DNA of 64,000 bases from Planctomycetota bacterium (GTDB lineage: Bacteria > Planctomycetota > Planctomycetia > Pirellulales > Pirellulaceae): positions 248,001-312,000 of the forward strand of contig JABAAE010000003.1 of the NCBI GenBank assembly GCA_014238905.1, in the 5' to 3' direction. The notes below the pieces were generated by a model, which saw only the letters and a program-made list of their open reading frames with translations, was not told where the DNA came from and made no database searches. Position numbers and translations under genes: made by a program. This document shows, in pieces, positions 1-8,934 of this stretch (within the stretch, counting starts at the first letter, position 1; every line of letters starts with the position of its first letter).

Positions 1-814
1 TGCCCGTGGGCTTTCGAGTTCGGTCTACTTTGGTCCGTTCGTTATCGATCATATCAACTGCCCACTGCACCCCAAAAGGTTCAACGTAGGCTTCCCGCTT
101 CATCGTGAGATCAAAGAAGACATCTTCCTCGCCGGGAACGACCAACTTGAATTTATGGATGACGTAATCCACAAACTTCTTGTAACGAAAAGAAGTCACG
201 TGCTCAACAAATTCAATCTTGGAATCTACCCCGTGGTCCACAATTTTGGTGAGAATCGGTCGCCTGAACAAATCCGTTTTTTGATTAAACGGCGTTCCGG
301 AAAGGTCCTGCATTACGCTCGTCACTGCAGCGTCAGCCTGCGGACGGGTCTGAACTTTTTTTTCCGAATAGAATTCATCCAAATCCGTTCCCGGAACCAC
401 TCTGTCAAAGAAACCAAAAGTCAATTGATGTGCCCCATTAAGATCTCCCTCACGGATCATTTCCAACCACCGTAGAGCATGATTCAGGCTGGCCTGCCTG
501 ATCGTCTGTTCCCTGGATAGCTTGCCACTAATTTGCCACGCTCCAAAGAACACAGCCAATCCCATTCCTGCTATCACAAGGATTCTACCCTCGAGAATGC
601 CATCAGATTTTTTGATGCGTACGATCGCGGAAATGCCCAACACAAAAGCGAAAAATGAACTGAAAAGGAAAATAGGAAAAAAGACTGCAGCAGCAGAAAA
701 AATCCCAAAGATCAAGCAACTAATCGCAACAGGGTCTAGCGAGGCGTACTGGTCCATCCCCATCTCATACTTGTTGCCCATCCCTTCGGCTGAGTTTTTT
801 TCATTTTGCGGCAT
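1..814 (-). CDS. DUF4190-like two-helix membrane protein, C-terminus cut by window edge
   Basis: An open frame runs from ATG at 814 without a stop to base 1 (271 codons), so the C-terminus lies outside the window. The first 25 residues are polar. A long hydrophobic stretch (about residues 27-68, Phe/Ala/Ile rich) and a second helix (about 77-93) follow, an arrangement typical of DUF4190-type membrane domains. The remaining 175 residues form a soluble region without a recognised motif. It is the last visible gene of the leftward set that starts with the PilT-like ATPase, 100 bases after the CvpA-like gene. The reading frame is convincing because it stays open for 800 bases with a plausible membrane-protein composition. 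The function is unknown. Confidence 0.7.
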   Translation of the reverse strand, partial: MPQNEKNSAEGMGNKYEMGMDQYASLDPVAISCLIFGIFSAAAVFFPIFLFSSFFAFVLGISAIVRIKKSDGILEGRILVIAGMGLAVFFGAWQISGKLSREQTIRQASLNHALRWLEMIREGDLNGAHQLTFGFFDRVVPGTDLDEFYSEKKVQTRPQADAAVTSVMQDLSGTPFNQKTDLFRRPILTKIVDHGVDSKIEFVEHVTSFRYKKFVDYVIHKFKLVVPGEEDVFFDLTMKREAYVEPFGVQWAVDMIDNERTKVDRTRKPTG

Positions 815-914
815 GGTTTGATTCCGTATTGTTTTTTAATGTCTTTCTGACTTCCCGAAAGAAGCAACCTGCCCACAAACTCTATTTCGCCGGCCAATCA
901 TTTCCATCGGCAAT

Positions 915-1616
915 TCATTCAAACGAACCCATCTCTTTTTCTTTTAAACTTAACCGGCGATCGTGCCATCTCAAAATGAACTCACTGTTTGAATCGAAAA
1001 CCCTGACATCCAAATCGCCATCATCAGGATGCATGGTCACGTGGGGATACTCGTAGGGAGATGTTTCGTCAAGAAATCCCAGGTTTTGATACTCAGAAAA
1101 GGGACCCCTCGAGCGACTCTGAACAAATGCCAACCACATCCGATCCGGCCCGATCCCGCTTGAACTGTCTGGATCGGGATGGAAGCCGCTTGTTTCGACC
1201 GGTGCCATGTGAAAGGTAAACGCCGAAAAGCAGACAAAAACCCATGCAATCCACACCGAGAGCAGACTTCGACCTACCAACTCAACCACGCTATTGAATT
1301 TTACGCGGTAGGACGACATTAGTTCGGTCACGAGCCTCAGAATTCCGAAGGAAAGGAAAAACACCGCCCAGACAGAGATAAAGTCGAGTGCAAAGAAATC
1401 AGCACCCGTCGTTTCGACCAGAAAATCAGCCAGCGGTTCGAATAATGAACTTGCGACCAAACCGGCAAAAATCACACAAAATAATGTGATCAGGCAATTC
1501 CAAAAACCGCCAAACCAGCACCCTGTTCCCACAGCCAGGAATAGAAATATAAGCGTGAGTACTATCATCAAATGATCTATTAATAAAGGGTGGTAAAAAG
1601 ACTTCAGGCGAAACAA
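915..1616 (-). CDS. CvpA-like multi-pass membrane protein
   Basis: A 233-residue frame with about four hydrophobic segments in the first 130 residues (around 17-33, 36-55, 74-95 and 113-133), then a soluble tail of about 100 residues rich in Asp, Ser and Pro. Helix layout and composition resemble CvpA-family membrane proteins; this is a fold-level resemblance, not a motif match. The frame opens with TTG at 1616, directly after the TAA of the gene upstream (1619-1617). An internal ATG at 1568 that begins the first hydrophobic helix is an equally good start and would give 217 residues. The zero-base spacing to the degenerate GspE gene argues for co-transcription with the PilT/GspE set. Confidence 0.65.
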   Translation of the reverse strand: MFRLKSFYHPLLIDHLMIVLTLIFLFLAVGTGCWFGGFWNCLITLFCVIFAGLVASSLFEPLADFLVETTGADFFALDFISVWAVFFLSFGILRLVTELMSSYRVKFNSVVELVGRSLLSVWIAWVFVCFSAFTFHMAPVETSGFHPDPDSSSGIGPDRMWLAFVQSRSRGPFSEYQNLGFLDETSPYEYPHVTMHPDDGDLDVRVFDSNSEFILRWHDRRLSLKEKEMGSFE

Positions 1617-2936
1617 TTATTTCTGTAGAACACGTTGCAATTCCTGGACGCTGGTAGTCCCTTTGGCAACCAGCACGACACCTTCCTCCCGGAGGGATAA
1701 ATACCCCTCCGATTTTGCAAGATTGGTTAACGATGCAAGATCAGTCGTCTTGGACAACGCCTTTCGAAACGATTCAGAGACATTGAGCAATTCGAATAGT
1801 CCTGTGCGTTCCATAAATCCCAACCCGGAACATTTAGGGCAAATTTGAATTTCAATAGGCTTACCATTTTGATCCACCGCTTGTTCAGGTGGAGGAGGTT
1901 GGGTGTGATTATAAAGCGATTGCACCCGTCCAGGAGGCAGTCCCATTTGTTGCAACAGTTGGGGAGGTGGTGAAAAAGGCTGACGACATTTCTCGCACAA
2001 TCTTCGAATTGTCCGCTGGTAAGTAACACACAGCAAAGCCTGTGCAAACTTCGACAATGTAGGCTTTAATGCCATCACCCGCAGGATTGCCTCAACTGAA
2101 TTTTTGGCGGGAATCCTAGCCAACACCAACTTTTCATGTTCGTTCGCTAGATCGCAATAATAATCAAACGTCTCACCATCTGGGATCTCGGGGAAAACCA
2201 AGACGTCAGGTTCTTTGAGAAGAAGTTCAACAACGGCTGATCGGGAAGTTTGTCCGGCGGATTCATCGAAGGTAATCGGGTTAACGTTGATGACTTCATC
2301 TTCGACCCTGTTGACTTCTTCAATGGAGTAATAGTCCCTCATGAACCGATCAAAAGCGTCCAGCACGCCCCGATAAAATGTCGTCAGTCCGTCTCCTGGC
2401 AACGTGCTAACCAAAATCAATCCAGAATCACGACCAAGATGTTCTTTCAGCTCGTCAATCATTTTTTGACGCATACCCAGATCTGCCAAAGTATCCGTCG
2501 AAGGCCGTTTTCGATTGACATGAATCACGACGCGTTCCCCCGTAGGCACACCCTGACTCACCAAATTAAACTTCGTTTTCGCGTTCAGAAATTCGGCCGC
2601 AAATTCACCTTCTTGACGAGCTCGGCGTTCCAGATAATTCAAATTGGAAATTTTCTTCAGCGACGCCAACATGTAGTCACCGCTGCCACGATCCTGCTGG
2701 GGCAATTCATGCCACAGCCCATCGATTTGCAGACGCAGCTTGACCATTTGCGGTGAGTAATCCAAAACGATCAGATCAGCACGTTTAGTAATCGAGTCTG
2801 CTATCAACAAAGCCATAGAGGGATAACCGGGCGAAGGCAGCACGGCATCAAGATTTGCCTGCTTTTCGTCTTCGTTCTCACCATCGGCCAAAAACGTGAT
2901 TGGTGGAAGTTCAATTTCAGGGGGTTGATTCGACAT
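1617..2936 (-). CDS. GspE/PilB-like protein with degenerate ATPase motifs (second paralogue)
   Basis: This 439-residue protein keeps the GspE/PilB scaffold: an N2-like domain (about 40-150, with the family's PTGERVVIHV stretch), the C2 core, and the two CxxC pairs (CEKC near 314-317, CPKC about 50 residues later) that bind zinc in GspE. The nucleotide site is not intact. The position of GxTGSGKTTT reads LPGDGLTTF (about 179-187), with no lysine. The Walker B/Asp region reads EPDVLVFPEIPDG where GEIRD is expected. ATP hydrolysis is therefore unlikely. It lies 105 bases downstream of a second degenerate paralogue and next to an intact PilT-type ATPase. I infer a structural or regulatory pseudo-ATPase subunit. 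The start is ATG at 2936. Confidence 0.8.
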   Translation of the reverse strand: MSNQPPEIELPPITFLADGENEDEKQANLDAVLPSPGYPSMALLIADSITKRADLIVLDYSPQMVKLRLQIDGLWHELPQQDRGSGDYMLASLKKISNLNYLERRARQEGEFAAEFLNAKTKFNLVSQGVPTGERVVIHVNRKRPSTDTLADLGMRQKMIDELKEHLGRDSGLILVSTLPGDGLTTFYRGVLDAFDRFMRDYYSIEEVNRVEDEVINVNPITFDESAGQTSRSAVVELLLKEPDVLVFPEIPDGETFDYYCDLANEHEKLVLARIPAKNSVEAILRVMALKPTLSKFAQALLCVTYQRTIRRLCEKCRQPFSPPPQLLQQMGLPPGRVQSLYNHTQPPPPEQAVDQNGKPIEIQICPKCSGLGFMERTGLFELLNVSESFRKALSKTTDLASLTNLAKSEGYLSLREEGVVLVAKGTTSVQELQRVLQK

Positions 2937-3041
2937 CTAACGAACTGATTAAACTTTCTGAAAAAAACTTGTTTATAAAAATTCAATTGGAAATATGAAT
3001 AGTCAATTAATGTCCCAAGTCGTCGCCGAGCAAAACAAACA

Positions 3042-4811
3042 TTATTTCTTTAACACCCTTTGAATTTCCTGGATGGAGGTCACCCCAACCGGCACCAACT
3101 TGACACATTCGGATGCCAAGTCGACATGGCCTGTATTCTTTGCGGCAGCCGTCAAATCCTTGACAGTAGGCGTGTTCACAATGGCCTGACGAATCTTGTC
3201 ATTAATATTCAGTAGTTCAAATACGGCGATCCGCCCGTAATAACCGATTCCACCGCAGGTACGACACGGTGGTGGTGGTTCAATAGGTCGCCCTTTATCG
3301 TCTACCAACTGCTCCGGTGTAGGTTGTTGATACTGTTGAAAGAAAACCATCTTGGGATCAGGCTGCAAACCCAATTGCTGGACCAGTTTGGGTGGGGGCT
3401 GCACCGGTTGCTTGCACTTGTCACAAAGCCTTCTGAAAAGTCGATGATAAAGGACGCAGGAAATGCTTTTGGCGAACTTGCTGCGATCCGGATTGATCAT
3501 CAACATTCTCACCAGTGCCTCAACCGCCGACTTGGCCCCCATTTGAGAAATCACAAAGACTTCTTCTTGTTCGATCTGATCACATAAATAATTAATACTT
3601 TGACTGTCATTGGCTTCGGGCAATACGAAAGCCTCGGGAAGTTTTGCCGCTAGATTTTTGAGTTCTGGTAGCGGCGATGCGCCGGCAGCCTTATCAAATT
3701 CACGAAATTCAACATTTTCAATAACCTTGTCTTGGTAACCACGATCACAGACCCCAACAAAATCGCGGGTAACCCGATCAGCTGCATCCAGCGTTCCCAG
3801 CCAACTAGCGCTCATGCCATCACCCGGCATCGCCGACACAACAACGTACCCGGGACTGTTAAGGAACTGGCGAAACGTGGTCAACATTTCCGGAAGCATT
3901 CCTAATTCCAAGACACTCATCACTTCGCGTTTTTTCAGCTCATTGACTTTCATAATGACTCGTTCGCCAGTTTGCGTACCGGAGGAAGAGATCATTAATT
4001 GAATTTTCTTACCATCAATTTCGAATTTAAAATCGCCCTTTTGCGATGTCTGGCGATCCTGCGGATTCATATTGGCCAGCTGTTTCAATCCGTAAAGGAT
4101 CGAATCACCGGATTGCCGATCCCTTGGTGGCATCTTGATCCAAACACCGTCAACCTCGTAACGCACGGCGACCGCCTGCTGCGTGTAGTCCAACTGCACT
4201 CGTTCGGAACGCTTGGAGGCAATGTCATTGAGAACCTCCTTTATCTGAATAAAAAATGGATTTTGACGGGCAGCAATCAGGTTCGCCTGGCTTCTTTGAG
4301 AATTCTCACCCCCGGGCGAAAACTCCATGGAAATGCCCTTATCCTGCTCAAGCACGACGGGAACAGCGTTTGTTGTTCCACGGTGAATCGGAAGAAGAGC
4401 CTTTTCATGTTTGGCGACCTTCCCATTTCGCTGCCCGACATAAAGGAAATAGGGCAACACTCCACTGATTAAAAACAGCGGAAAGCCAATCCAGAACAGG
4501 GGTATGCAGAGAAGAAGAACAAACCCGCCAAGAAAAGAAAATGCAATGATTGGATTCCAAGTGCCAATTTCCAGTTTTGTTTGCGGGCCTGTCCGATGCA
4601 AATCAACGTTTACCCAATCAGCTGCTTTCACCCAAAAGAGGAAAACTGGCAAACACATCAACAGCTTCCACCAAGCGATATAAAAGCCTGGCCCCCTCGC
4701 AATACTGGTTCCGTAGCCCTCCCCATCCACCTGTCCTACCAGCGAATCAGAACAGGCTAAAGACAACAATGCCAAAAGCAGGCAAAAAGTACTAATTAAG
4801 TAACGAGGCAT
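3042..4811 (-). CDS. Membrane-anchored GspE/PilB-like protein with degenerate ATPase motifs (first paralogue)
   Basis: 589 residues. The N-terminus has a signal-like helix (4-20), a second helix (about 43-62) and a hydrophobic block (about 86-125), which is unusual because GspE/PilB proteins are normally cytosolic. From about residue 180 the protein follows the GspE layout: QTGERVIMKV near 280, then the nucleotide site. The Walker A position reads AMPGDGMSAS (about 327-336), lacking the lysine and the Thr/Ser pair, and Walker B is replaced by PEAFVLPEAND (about 392-402). The zinc CxxC pairs are kept (463/466 and 516/519). ATG at 4811 overlaps the TAA of the PilT-like gene by one base (TAATG), so the two are probably translationally coupled. 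It is likely a non-hydrolysing membrane partner of that ATPase. Confidence 0.8.
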   Translation of the reverse strand: MPRYLISTFCLLLALLSLACSDSLVGQVDGEGYGTSIARGPGFYIAWWKLLMCLPVFLFWVKAADWVNVDLHRTGPQTKLEIGTWNPIIAFSFLGGFVLLLCIPLFWIGFPLFLISGVLPYFLYVGQRNGKVAKHEKALLPIHRGTTNAVPVVLEQDKGISMEFSPGGENSQRSQANLIAARQNPFFIQIKEVLNDIASKRSERVQLDYTQQAVAVRYEVDGVWIKMPPRDRQSGDSILYGLKQLANMNPQDRQTSQKGDFKFEIDGKKIQLMISSSGTQTGERVIMKVNELKKREVMSVLELGMLPEMLTTFRQFLNSPGYVVVSAMPGDGMSASWLGTLDAADRVTRDFVGVCDRGYQDKVIENVEFREFDKAAGASPLPELKNLAAKLPEAFVLPEANDSQSINYLCDQIEQEEVFVISQMGAKSAVEALVRMLMINPDRSKFAKSISCVLYHRLFRRLCDKCKQPVQPPPKLVQQLGLQPDPKMVFFQQYQQPTPEQLVDDKGRPIEPPPPCRTCGGIGYYGRIAVFELLNINDKIRQAIVNTPTVKDLTAAAKNTGHVDLASECVKLVPVGVTSIQEIQRVLKK

Positions 4812-6001
4812 TAAAGAATTCCAGGCTGCGAGACATTGATACCTTTGAGAGCCATTTTCAGGGCGTCTTTATTTGGGGCGACCTGGAAGGCGGTCGGACG
4901 ATCAATCAACTTGTCGTCGACCAATTGGTTAAGACTCATCGTAAAATCTTGCATTCCCTCCTCAGCTCCAATCCGAATCGCGTCAGGTAATTTTTCGTCC
5001 TTCCCTTCAAGAATCAGCTTCCTGATGGTTGGATTAAAGGTCATGATTTCGCAGGTCGGTACCCGTCCAACGTCTTCCTTGATCGAGGGCAATAGTTTTT
5101 GAGCGATAATCCCCTTCATATTAAATGCGATAGCGCTTCGAATTGCGTTATGCATCTCTTCGGGAAACAGGTCTAGAATACGGCCGATTGTCGTCGGAGC
5201 GCTGGAGGCGTGAATGGTACCAAAAACCAAGTGACCAGTTTCTGCCGCGTGAATTGCAGTCATGAAAGTCTCTTCGTCACGAAGTTCTCCAACAAGGATG
5301 ATGTCTGGATCCTCACGAACGGCATGCTTCATCCCGATACTAAAATCCACCACATCCATGCCCACTTCGCGTTGGTTGATCAGGCACTTTTCCTCCGTGA
5401 AGACAAATTCAATCGGATCCTCAAGCGTTAATATGTGTTTGCTATAAATCCTGTTGATGTAATTCAACATCGACGCGATCGTTGTACTCTTGCCCGAACC
5501 GGTGACTCCCGCCAATAGCACCATGCCCTGATCAAAATGACAAAGTGTTTCCATTTTGGGGGGAAGGTAAAGGCCTTCAAAATCCGGAATGAAGTTATTG
5601 ACGCGACGCGCAACCAGTCCAATTCGACCGAGTTGCTGCAGCATGTTCACTCGGAACCGCCAATCCACACCATCAACATCCACGATGTAGGCAAAATCGC
5701 ATCCCCCTTCTTCGTCAAAGATCCCTCTGGATCTTTCGTTCATCATCGGAAACAGCAAATTGACCATTTCCTCGGCGTCGATTGGCCCACGGTTCATCGG
5801 CTTCAACGTCCCATGTACTCGGATGATGGGAGGATTTCCAACCTTCATATGGAGGTCACTTCCCTCCAGCTTAACCAAAGCACGAAAATACTTGTCGACT
5901 TCCCGCGATTCCCGCTTCTTTAAGAAGCGTGCCTTCATGGCCTCTGCATCAACTGACGCACCGTCTTTCTTGGACGATTTTGATTTGGATGAATGGGACA
6001 T
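4811..6001 (-). CDS. PilT-type AAA+ motor ATPase
   Basis: 396 residues with all PilT/GspE-family catalytic motifs: Walker A GVTGSGKST (about 165-173), Asp box TLEDPIEFVF (192-201), Walker B DPDIILVGELRDEET (231-245) and His box TGHLVFGTIHA (about 255-265). PilT proteins are hexameric cytosolic ATPases that drive pilus retraction. The length exceeds the usual 340-370 because of a Ser/Lys-rich leader of about 30 residues. It heads a leftward set with two inactive-looking GspE paralogues and two membrane proteins. No pilin, PilC or secretin gene is near, so a pilus role is not shown here. The family call is secure; the biological role is open. Confidence 0.9.
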   Translation of the reverse strand: MSHSSKSKSSKKDGASVDAEAMKARFLKKRESREVDKYFRALVKLEGSDLHMKVGNPPIIRVHGTLKPMNRGPIDAEEMVNLLFPMMNERSRGIFDEEGGCDFAYIVDVDGVDWRFRVNMLQQLGRIGLVARRVNNFIPDFEGLYLPPKMETLCHFDQGMVLLAGVTGSGKSTTIASMLNYINRIYSKHILTLEDPIEFVFTEEKCLINQREVGMDVVDFSIGMKHAVREDPDIILVGELRDEETFMTAIHAAETGHLVFGTIHASSAPTTIGRILDLFPEEMHNAIRSAIAFNMKGIIAQKLLPSIKEDVGRVPTCEIMTFNPTIRKLILEGKDEKLPDAIRIGAEEGMQDFTMSLNQLVDDKLIDRPTAFQVAPNKDALKMALKGINVSQPGIL

Positions 6002-6144
6002 AGTCTGGTTTGGCTCCTTTGAATCAACACTCTACCGGAATCAAGCAAACACCAGGTTTAATTAAAAACGAATTTGTTCGCCCGGCAATCCGGAGGCACG
6101 TTCCTATTGTATTGTCATTTTCGATTTGCTTCTAACGCTGGATT

Positions 6145-6912
6145 CTATAACCGAACCGGAATCCCCTTATCGGCCATTAACTGCTTGGTTTCCTGAATTG
6201 TATACTCCCCAAAATGGAAAATACTCGCCGCCAGAACAGCATTGGCATTTCCGAACTGAATCGCATCGGCCAGGTGCTCAGGTTTCCCTGCTCCGCCACT
6301 GGCGACGACTGGAATCCCAACGGCAGACGACACAGCGGAGGTAATTTCCAGATCGTAACCATCGCGGGTCCCGTCACAATCCATACTTGTGAGAACGATT
6401 TCTCCAGCACCCAACGATTCTACCTCTCTGGCCCACTGGACAGCATCTAGTCCAGTAGGAACCCTACCTCCATTTATATGAACTTCAAAAAAATCTTGCC
6501 CATCTTTTAGCGAACGTTTTGGATCGATGTTGACCACAATACATTGGCTTCCGAACCGGCGGGCGGCCTGGCGGACAAATTCGGGAGCCTTGCAGGCAGC
6601 TGAGTTGATTGAGACCTTATCACAACCGGCAGCGAGCAGGGATCGAACGTCTTCAAGGCAACGAATCCCTCCCCCAACGGTTAAAGGCATGAACACTTTC
6701 TCGGCCGTCTTTTTGACTACCTCAAGCATAATTGACCGATTTTCATGACTCGCGGTTATATCCAAAAAAACCAACTCGTCAGCTCCCTGTACCTCGTATC
6801 CAGCGGCAACTTCAACAGGATCCCCCGCATCCCGTAAATCGACAAAATTGGTACCCTTGACTACTCGACCACATTCGACATCAAGGCATGGAATAACACG
6901 AGCTGCAAGCAT
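6145..6912 (-). CDS. hisF: Imidazole glycerol phosphate synthase cyclase subunit HisF
   Basis: HisF condenses PRFAR with ammonia delivered by HisH, giving IGP for histidine synthesis and AICAR for purine synthesis. The (beta/alpha)8 hallmarks are clear: [12 protein letters not shown] at the N-terminus with catalytic Asp11, VGGGIR near residue 80, the second catalytic Asp at 130 (VNIDPKR) and ASGGAG in the C-terminal phosphate-binding half. The frame is open upstream to 7035, but that extension has no family resemblance. ATG at 6912 gives 255 residues, the normal family length. No other histidine gene is present in the window, so the his genes are dispersed. The gene ends 143 bases before the PilT-like gene and is probably a separate transcription unit. 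Confidence 0.95.
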   Translation of the reverse strand: MLAARVIPCLDVECGRVVKGTNFVDLRDAGDPVEVAAGYEVQGADELVFLDITASHENRSIMLEVVKKTAEKVFMPLTVGGGIRCLEDVRSLLAAGCDKVSINSAACKAPEFVRQAARRFGSQCIVVNIDPKRSLKDGQDFFEVHINGGRVPTGLDAVQWAREVESLGAGEIVLTSMDCDGTRDGYDLEITSAVSSAVGIPVVASGGAGKPEHLADAIQFGNANAVLAASIFHFGEYTIQETKQLMADKGIPVRL

Positions 6913-7515
6913 ATCGATCGTCTGTACTGAAGTGAAAGCGGTGGCAGTCTGTTGCCGAATGTGAATTCTTAAGAGACGCCGGTGATCGCGTGTTTTTTGT
7001 ACTGAAAAGTCGAGCCACCAGATCCCGTCTCCCAAAGACTCGACAACGGCCCGGCCAGCTTATTGAGATTGGTTACCAATCGCCCCTCTACCAATCTGAG
7101 CAACTTGATTCTGCAAAGTCTGACGAGTCGGCCAAAGAATAGGTCAGCACATCAAATCCAACATAATTTGATTAGATGATGTTCTGGTCGTTTCGTCAAT
7201 TCGTGAAGAAAACCGGAGAAAAACTGATACACAGTGAAAGTCAGAGAATTAATTGGATAAATTAACGCTTCGGCACCTTTTGTCTTCCGCTGGCTGCTCT
7301 CAAACCGACTCCGACACAGCAAATGTGATCTCCAATCGGCAGGGACTATTCTACTCTCTCGGGATGGACATAAAAAACCGAATAATGCTCTGAAACTGGC
7401 ACAAAGTGAGGACAGACTGCCCCGATGGGAAAAATGTCCAAATCAGTCATTTTGACGATCAACGCCTTCGATTTTGGGGGGGCGAACCAAAGTCTGGGCC
7501 GACCGAACATCATGA
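6913..7515. other. Intergenic region upstream of hisF
   Basis: 603 bases between the hisF start and the DUF1501 stop codon. The only structure seen is a perfect 7-base inverted repeat at 7151-7172 (8-base loop) and a run of seven G near 7474. The hisF promoter should lie here, but no convincing -35/-10 pair was recognised. Confidence 0.4.
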
Positions 7516-8913
7516 TTAACTGCAAAGGCCTTTGACTACGTGTCCCAATCCGTTGGTGATGGTTTGTTCCCTACCACCAAACTGGTAGGTCAACGCTTCA
7601 TGGTCAATTCCCATCAGATGTAAAACTGTAGCGTGCATATCATGCATCGACACCGGATTCTCGATAGCCCGGTATCCCCATTGGTCGGTAGCCCCGTAAC
7701 TGATGCCACCCTTCGAACCGCCTCCTGCCATCCACATTGTAAATCCGAGGGGGTTGTGATCCCGCCCGTCCTTGTCCTGAGAGATCGGCAACCGACCAAA
7801 CTCACCTCCCCAAACGACAAGGGTTGAATCAAGTAAATTACGTTGTTTCAGATCAGCCAGGAGGCCGGCGATCGGCAGATCGGTTTCTGCAGCTCTTTTC
7901 CGGTGGCCGCTTTTTAGCCCGGAATGATCATCCCAGTTATTCTCAAATCCGCCGTGATAAACCTGAATAAATCGCACGCCTTTTTCAACCATCCTTCTGG
8001 CAAGCAACATCTGTTTTCCGAAAGGACGAGTCTTCCGTTGGTTCAGTCCATAAAGTTTTTCGGTGGCCTTGGTCTCATTATCAATGTTGGTTAGTTCCGG
8101 TACCGACATCTGCATCTTGTAGGCTGTCTCAAAGCTCTTGATACGAGCATCCAATACGTCGTTGGAGAGGTTTCTTTCTGCATGCATGGAATTCAATTTT
8201 TTCAGAAAATCCAGCTGCTTTTTTTGTTGGATGGGTTCTTGCCGTCCACTCGGATGAACATAAAGCACAGGATCACCTTTGGTTTGCAAGGTAACACCCT
8301 GATTTGCCGCCGGCAAGAAACCTGAGCTCCATAGATTCTTTCCGCCTTCGGGTGCCCTTCGATGGTCCAGCATGACAACAAATCCAGGCAGCGAATCGTT
8401 TTCGGTTCCAAGACCATAATTTGCAAACGACCCCAGACACGGCGAACCCACCTGTGCATTGCCGGAATTCATCATGTAACAAGCTGGACCGTGATTCAAT
8501 TCAGTAGAGACACATGATTTGATAAAAGCAATATCATCAACATGCTTGGCAACGTTGGGAAATATTTCGGAGACAGACGCGCCACATTGGCCATATTTCT
8601 TAAATTGGTACGGAGACTTCATCACCGGACCAGGATGAGGGAATAGCGTATCGATTTTTTCCGAAAAGAATTGCCCGTCATAATTTTGCAATTCGGGTTT
8701 ATGATCAAATGTATCGATGCCCGACGGCCCGCCATTCATAAACAACCAAATCACATTTTTTGCTTTTTGGACCCGTTGCAAGCCATCTTGGAAAGAGGCA
8801 TCCCTGGCAGATGCATCCCTTAACATCCCGCATAATGCAAGCATCCCGGCTCCACTTCCCGTCCGGGCCAAGAATTCACGTCGATTCGGAATATCACGGG
8901 GATAGAAATTCAT
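7516..8913 (-). CDS. DUF1501 family protein with Tat-like signal
   Basis: 465 residues. The N-terminus has a twin-arginine-like motif (NRREFLA, residues 10-16) and a short hydrophobic stretch, indicating export, probably folded. The DUF1501 pattern is clear: VIWLFMNGGPSGIDTFDHKP near 55, a central 'NYGLGTEND.LPGFVVM' block, and the C-terminal WGGEFGR...GRDHNP...GG (about 365-400), which resembles alkaline-phosphatase/sulfatase-superfamily metal-site motifs. These proteins are abundant in planctomycetes, usually encoded beside DUF1549/DUF1553 proteins, as here (21 bases after that gene's stop). Substrate and activity are unestablished; polysaccharide or sulfated-sugar breakdown is often proposed. 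ATG at 8913. Confidence 0.9.
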   Translation of the reverse strand: MNFYPRDIPNRREFLARTGSGAGMLALCGMLRDASARDASFQDGLQRVQKAKNVIWLFMNGGPSGIDTFDHKPELQNYDGQFFSEKIDTLFPHPGPVMKSPYQFKKYGQCGASVSEIFPNVAKHVDDIAFIKSCVSTELNHGPACYMMNSGNAQVGSPCLGSFANYGLGTENDSLPGFVVMLDHRRAPEGGKNLWSSGFLPAANQGVTLQTKGDPVLYVHPSGRQEPIQQKKQLDFLKKLNSMHAERNLSNDVLDARIKSFETAYKMQMSVPELTNIDNETKATEKLYGLNQRKTRPFGKQMLLARRMVEKGVRFIQVYHGGFENNWDDHSGLKSGHRKRAAETDLPIAGLLADLKQRNLLDSTLVVWGGEFGRLPISQDKDGRDHNPLGFTMWMAGGGSKGGISYGATDQWGYRAIENPVSMHDMHATVLHLMGIDHEALTYQFGGREQTITNGLGHVVKGLCS

Positions 8914-8934
8914 GGGAAAAGATAGGTCCAGATA

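Noticed and set aside
6913..7035. N-terminal extension of hisF
   Set aside because: The 41 extra residues do not resemble HisF; ATG at 6912 gives the canonical start and length.
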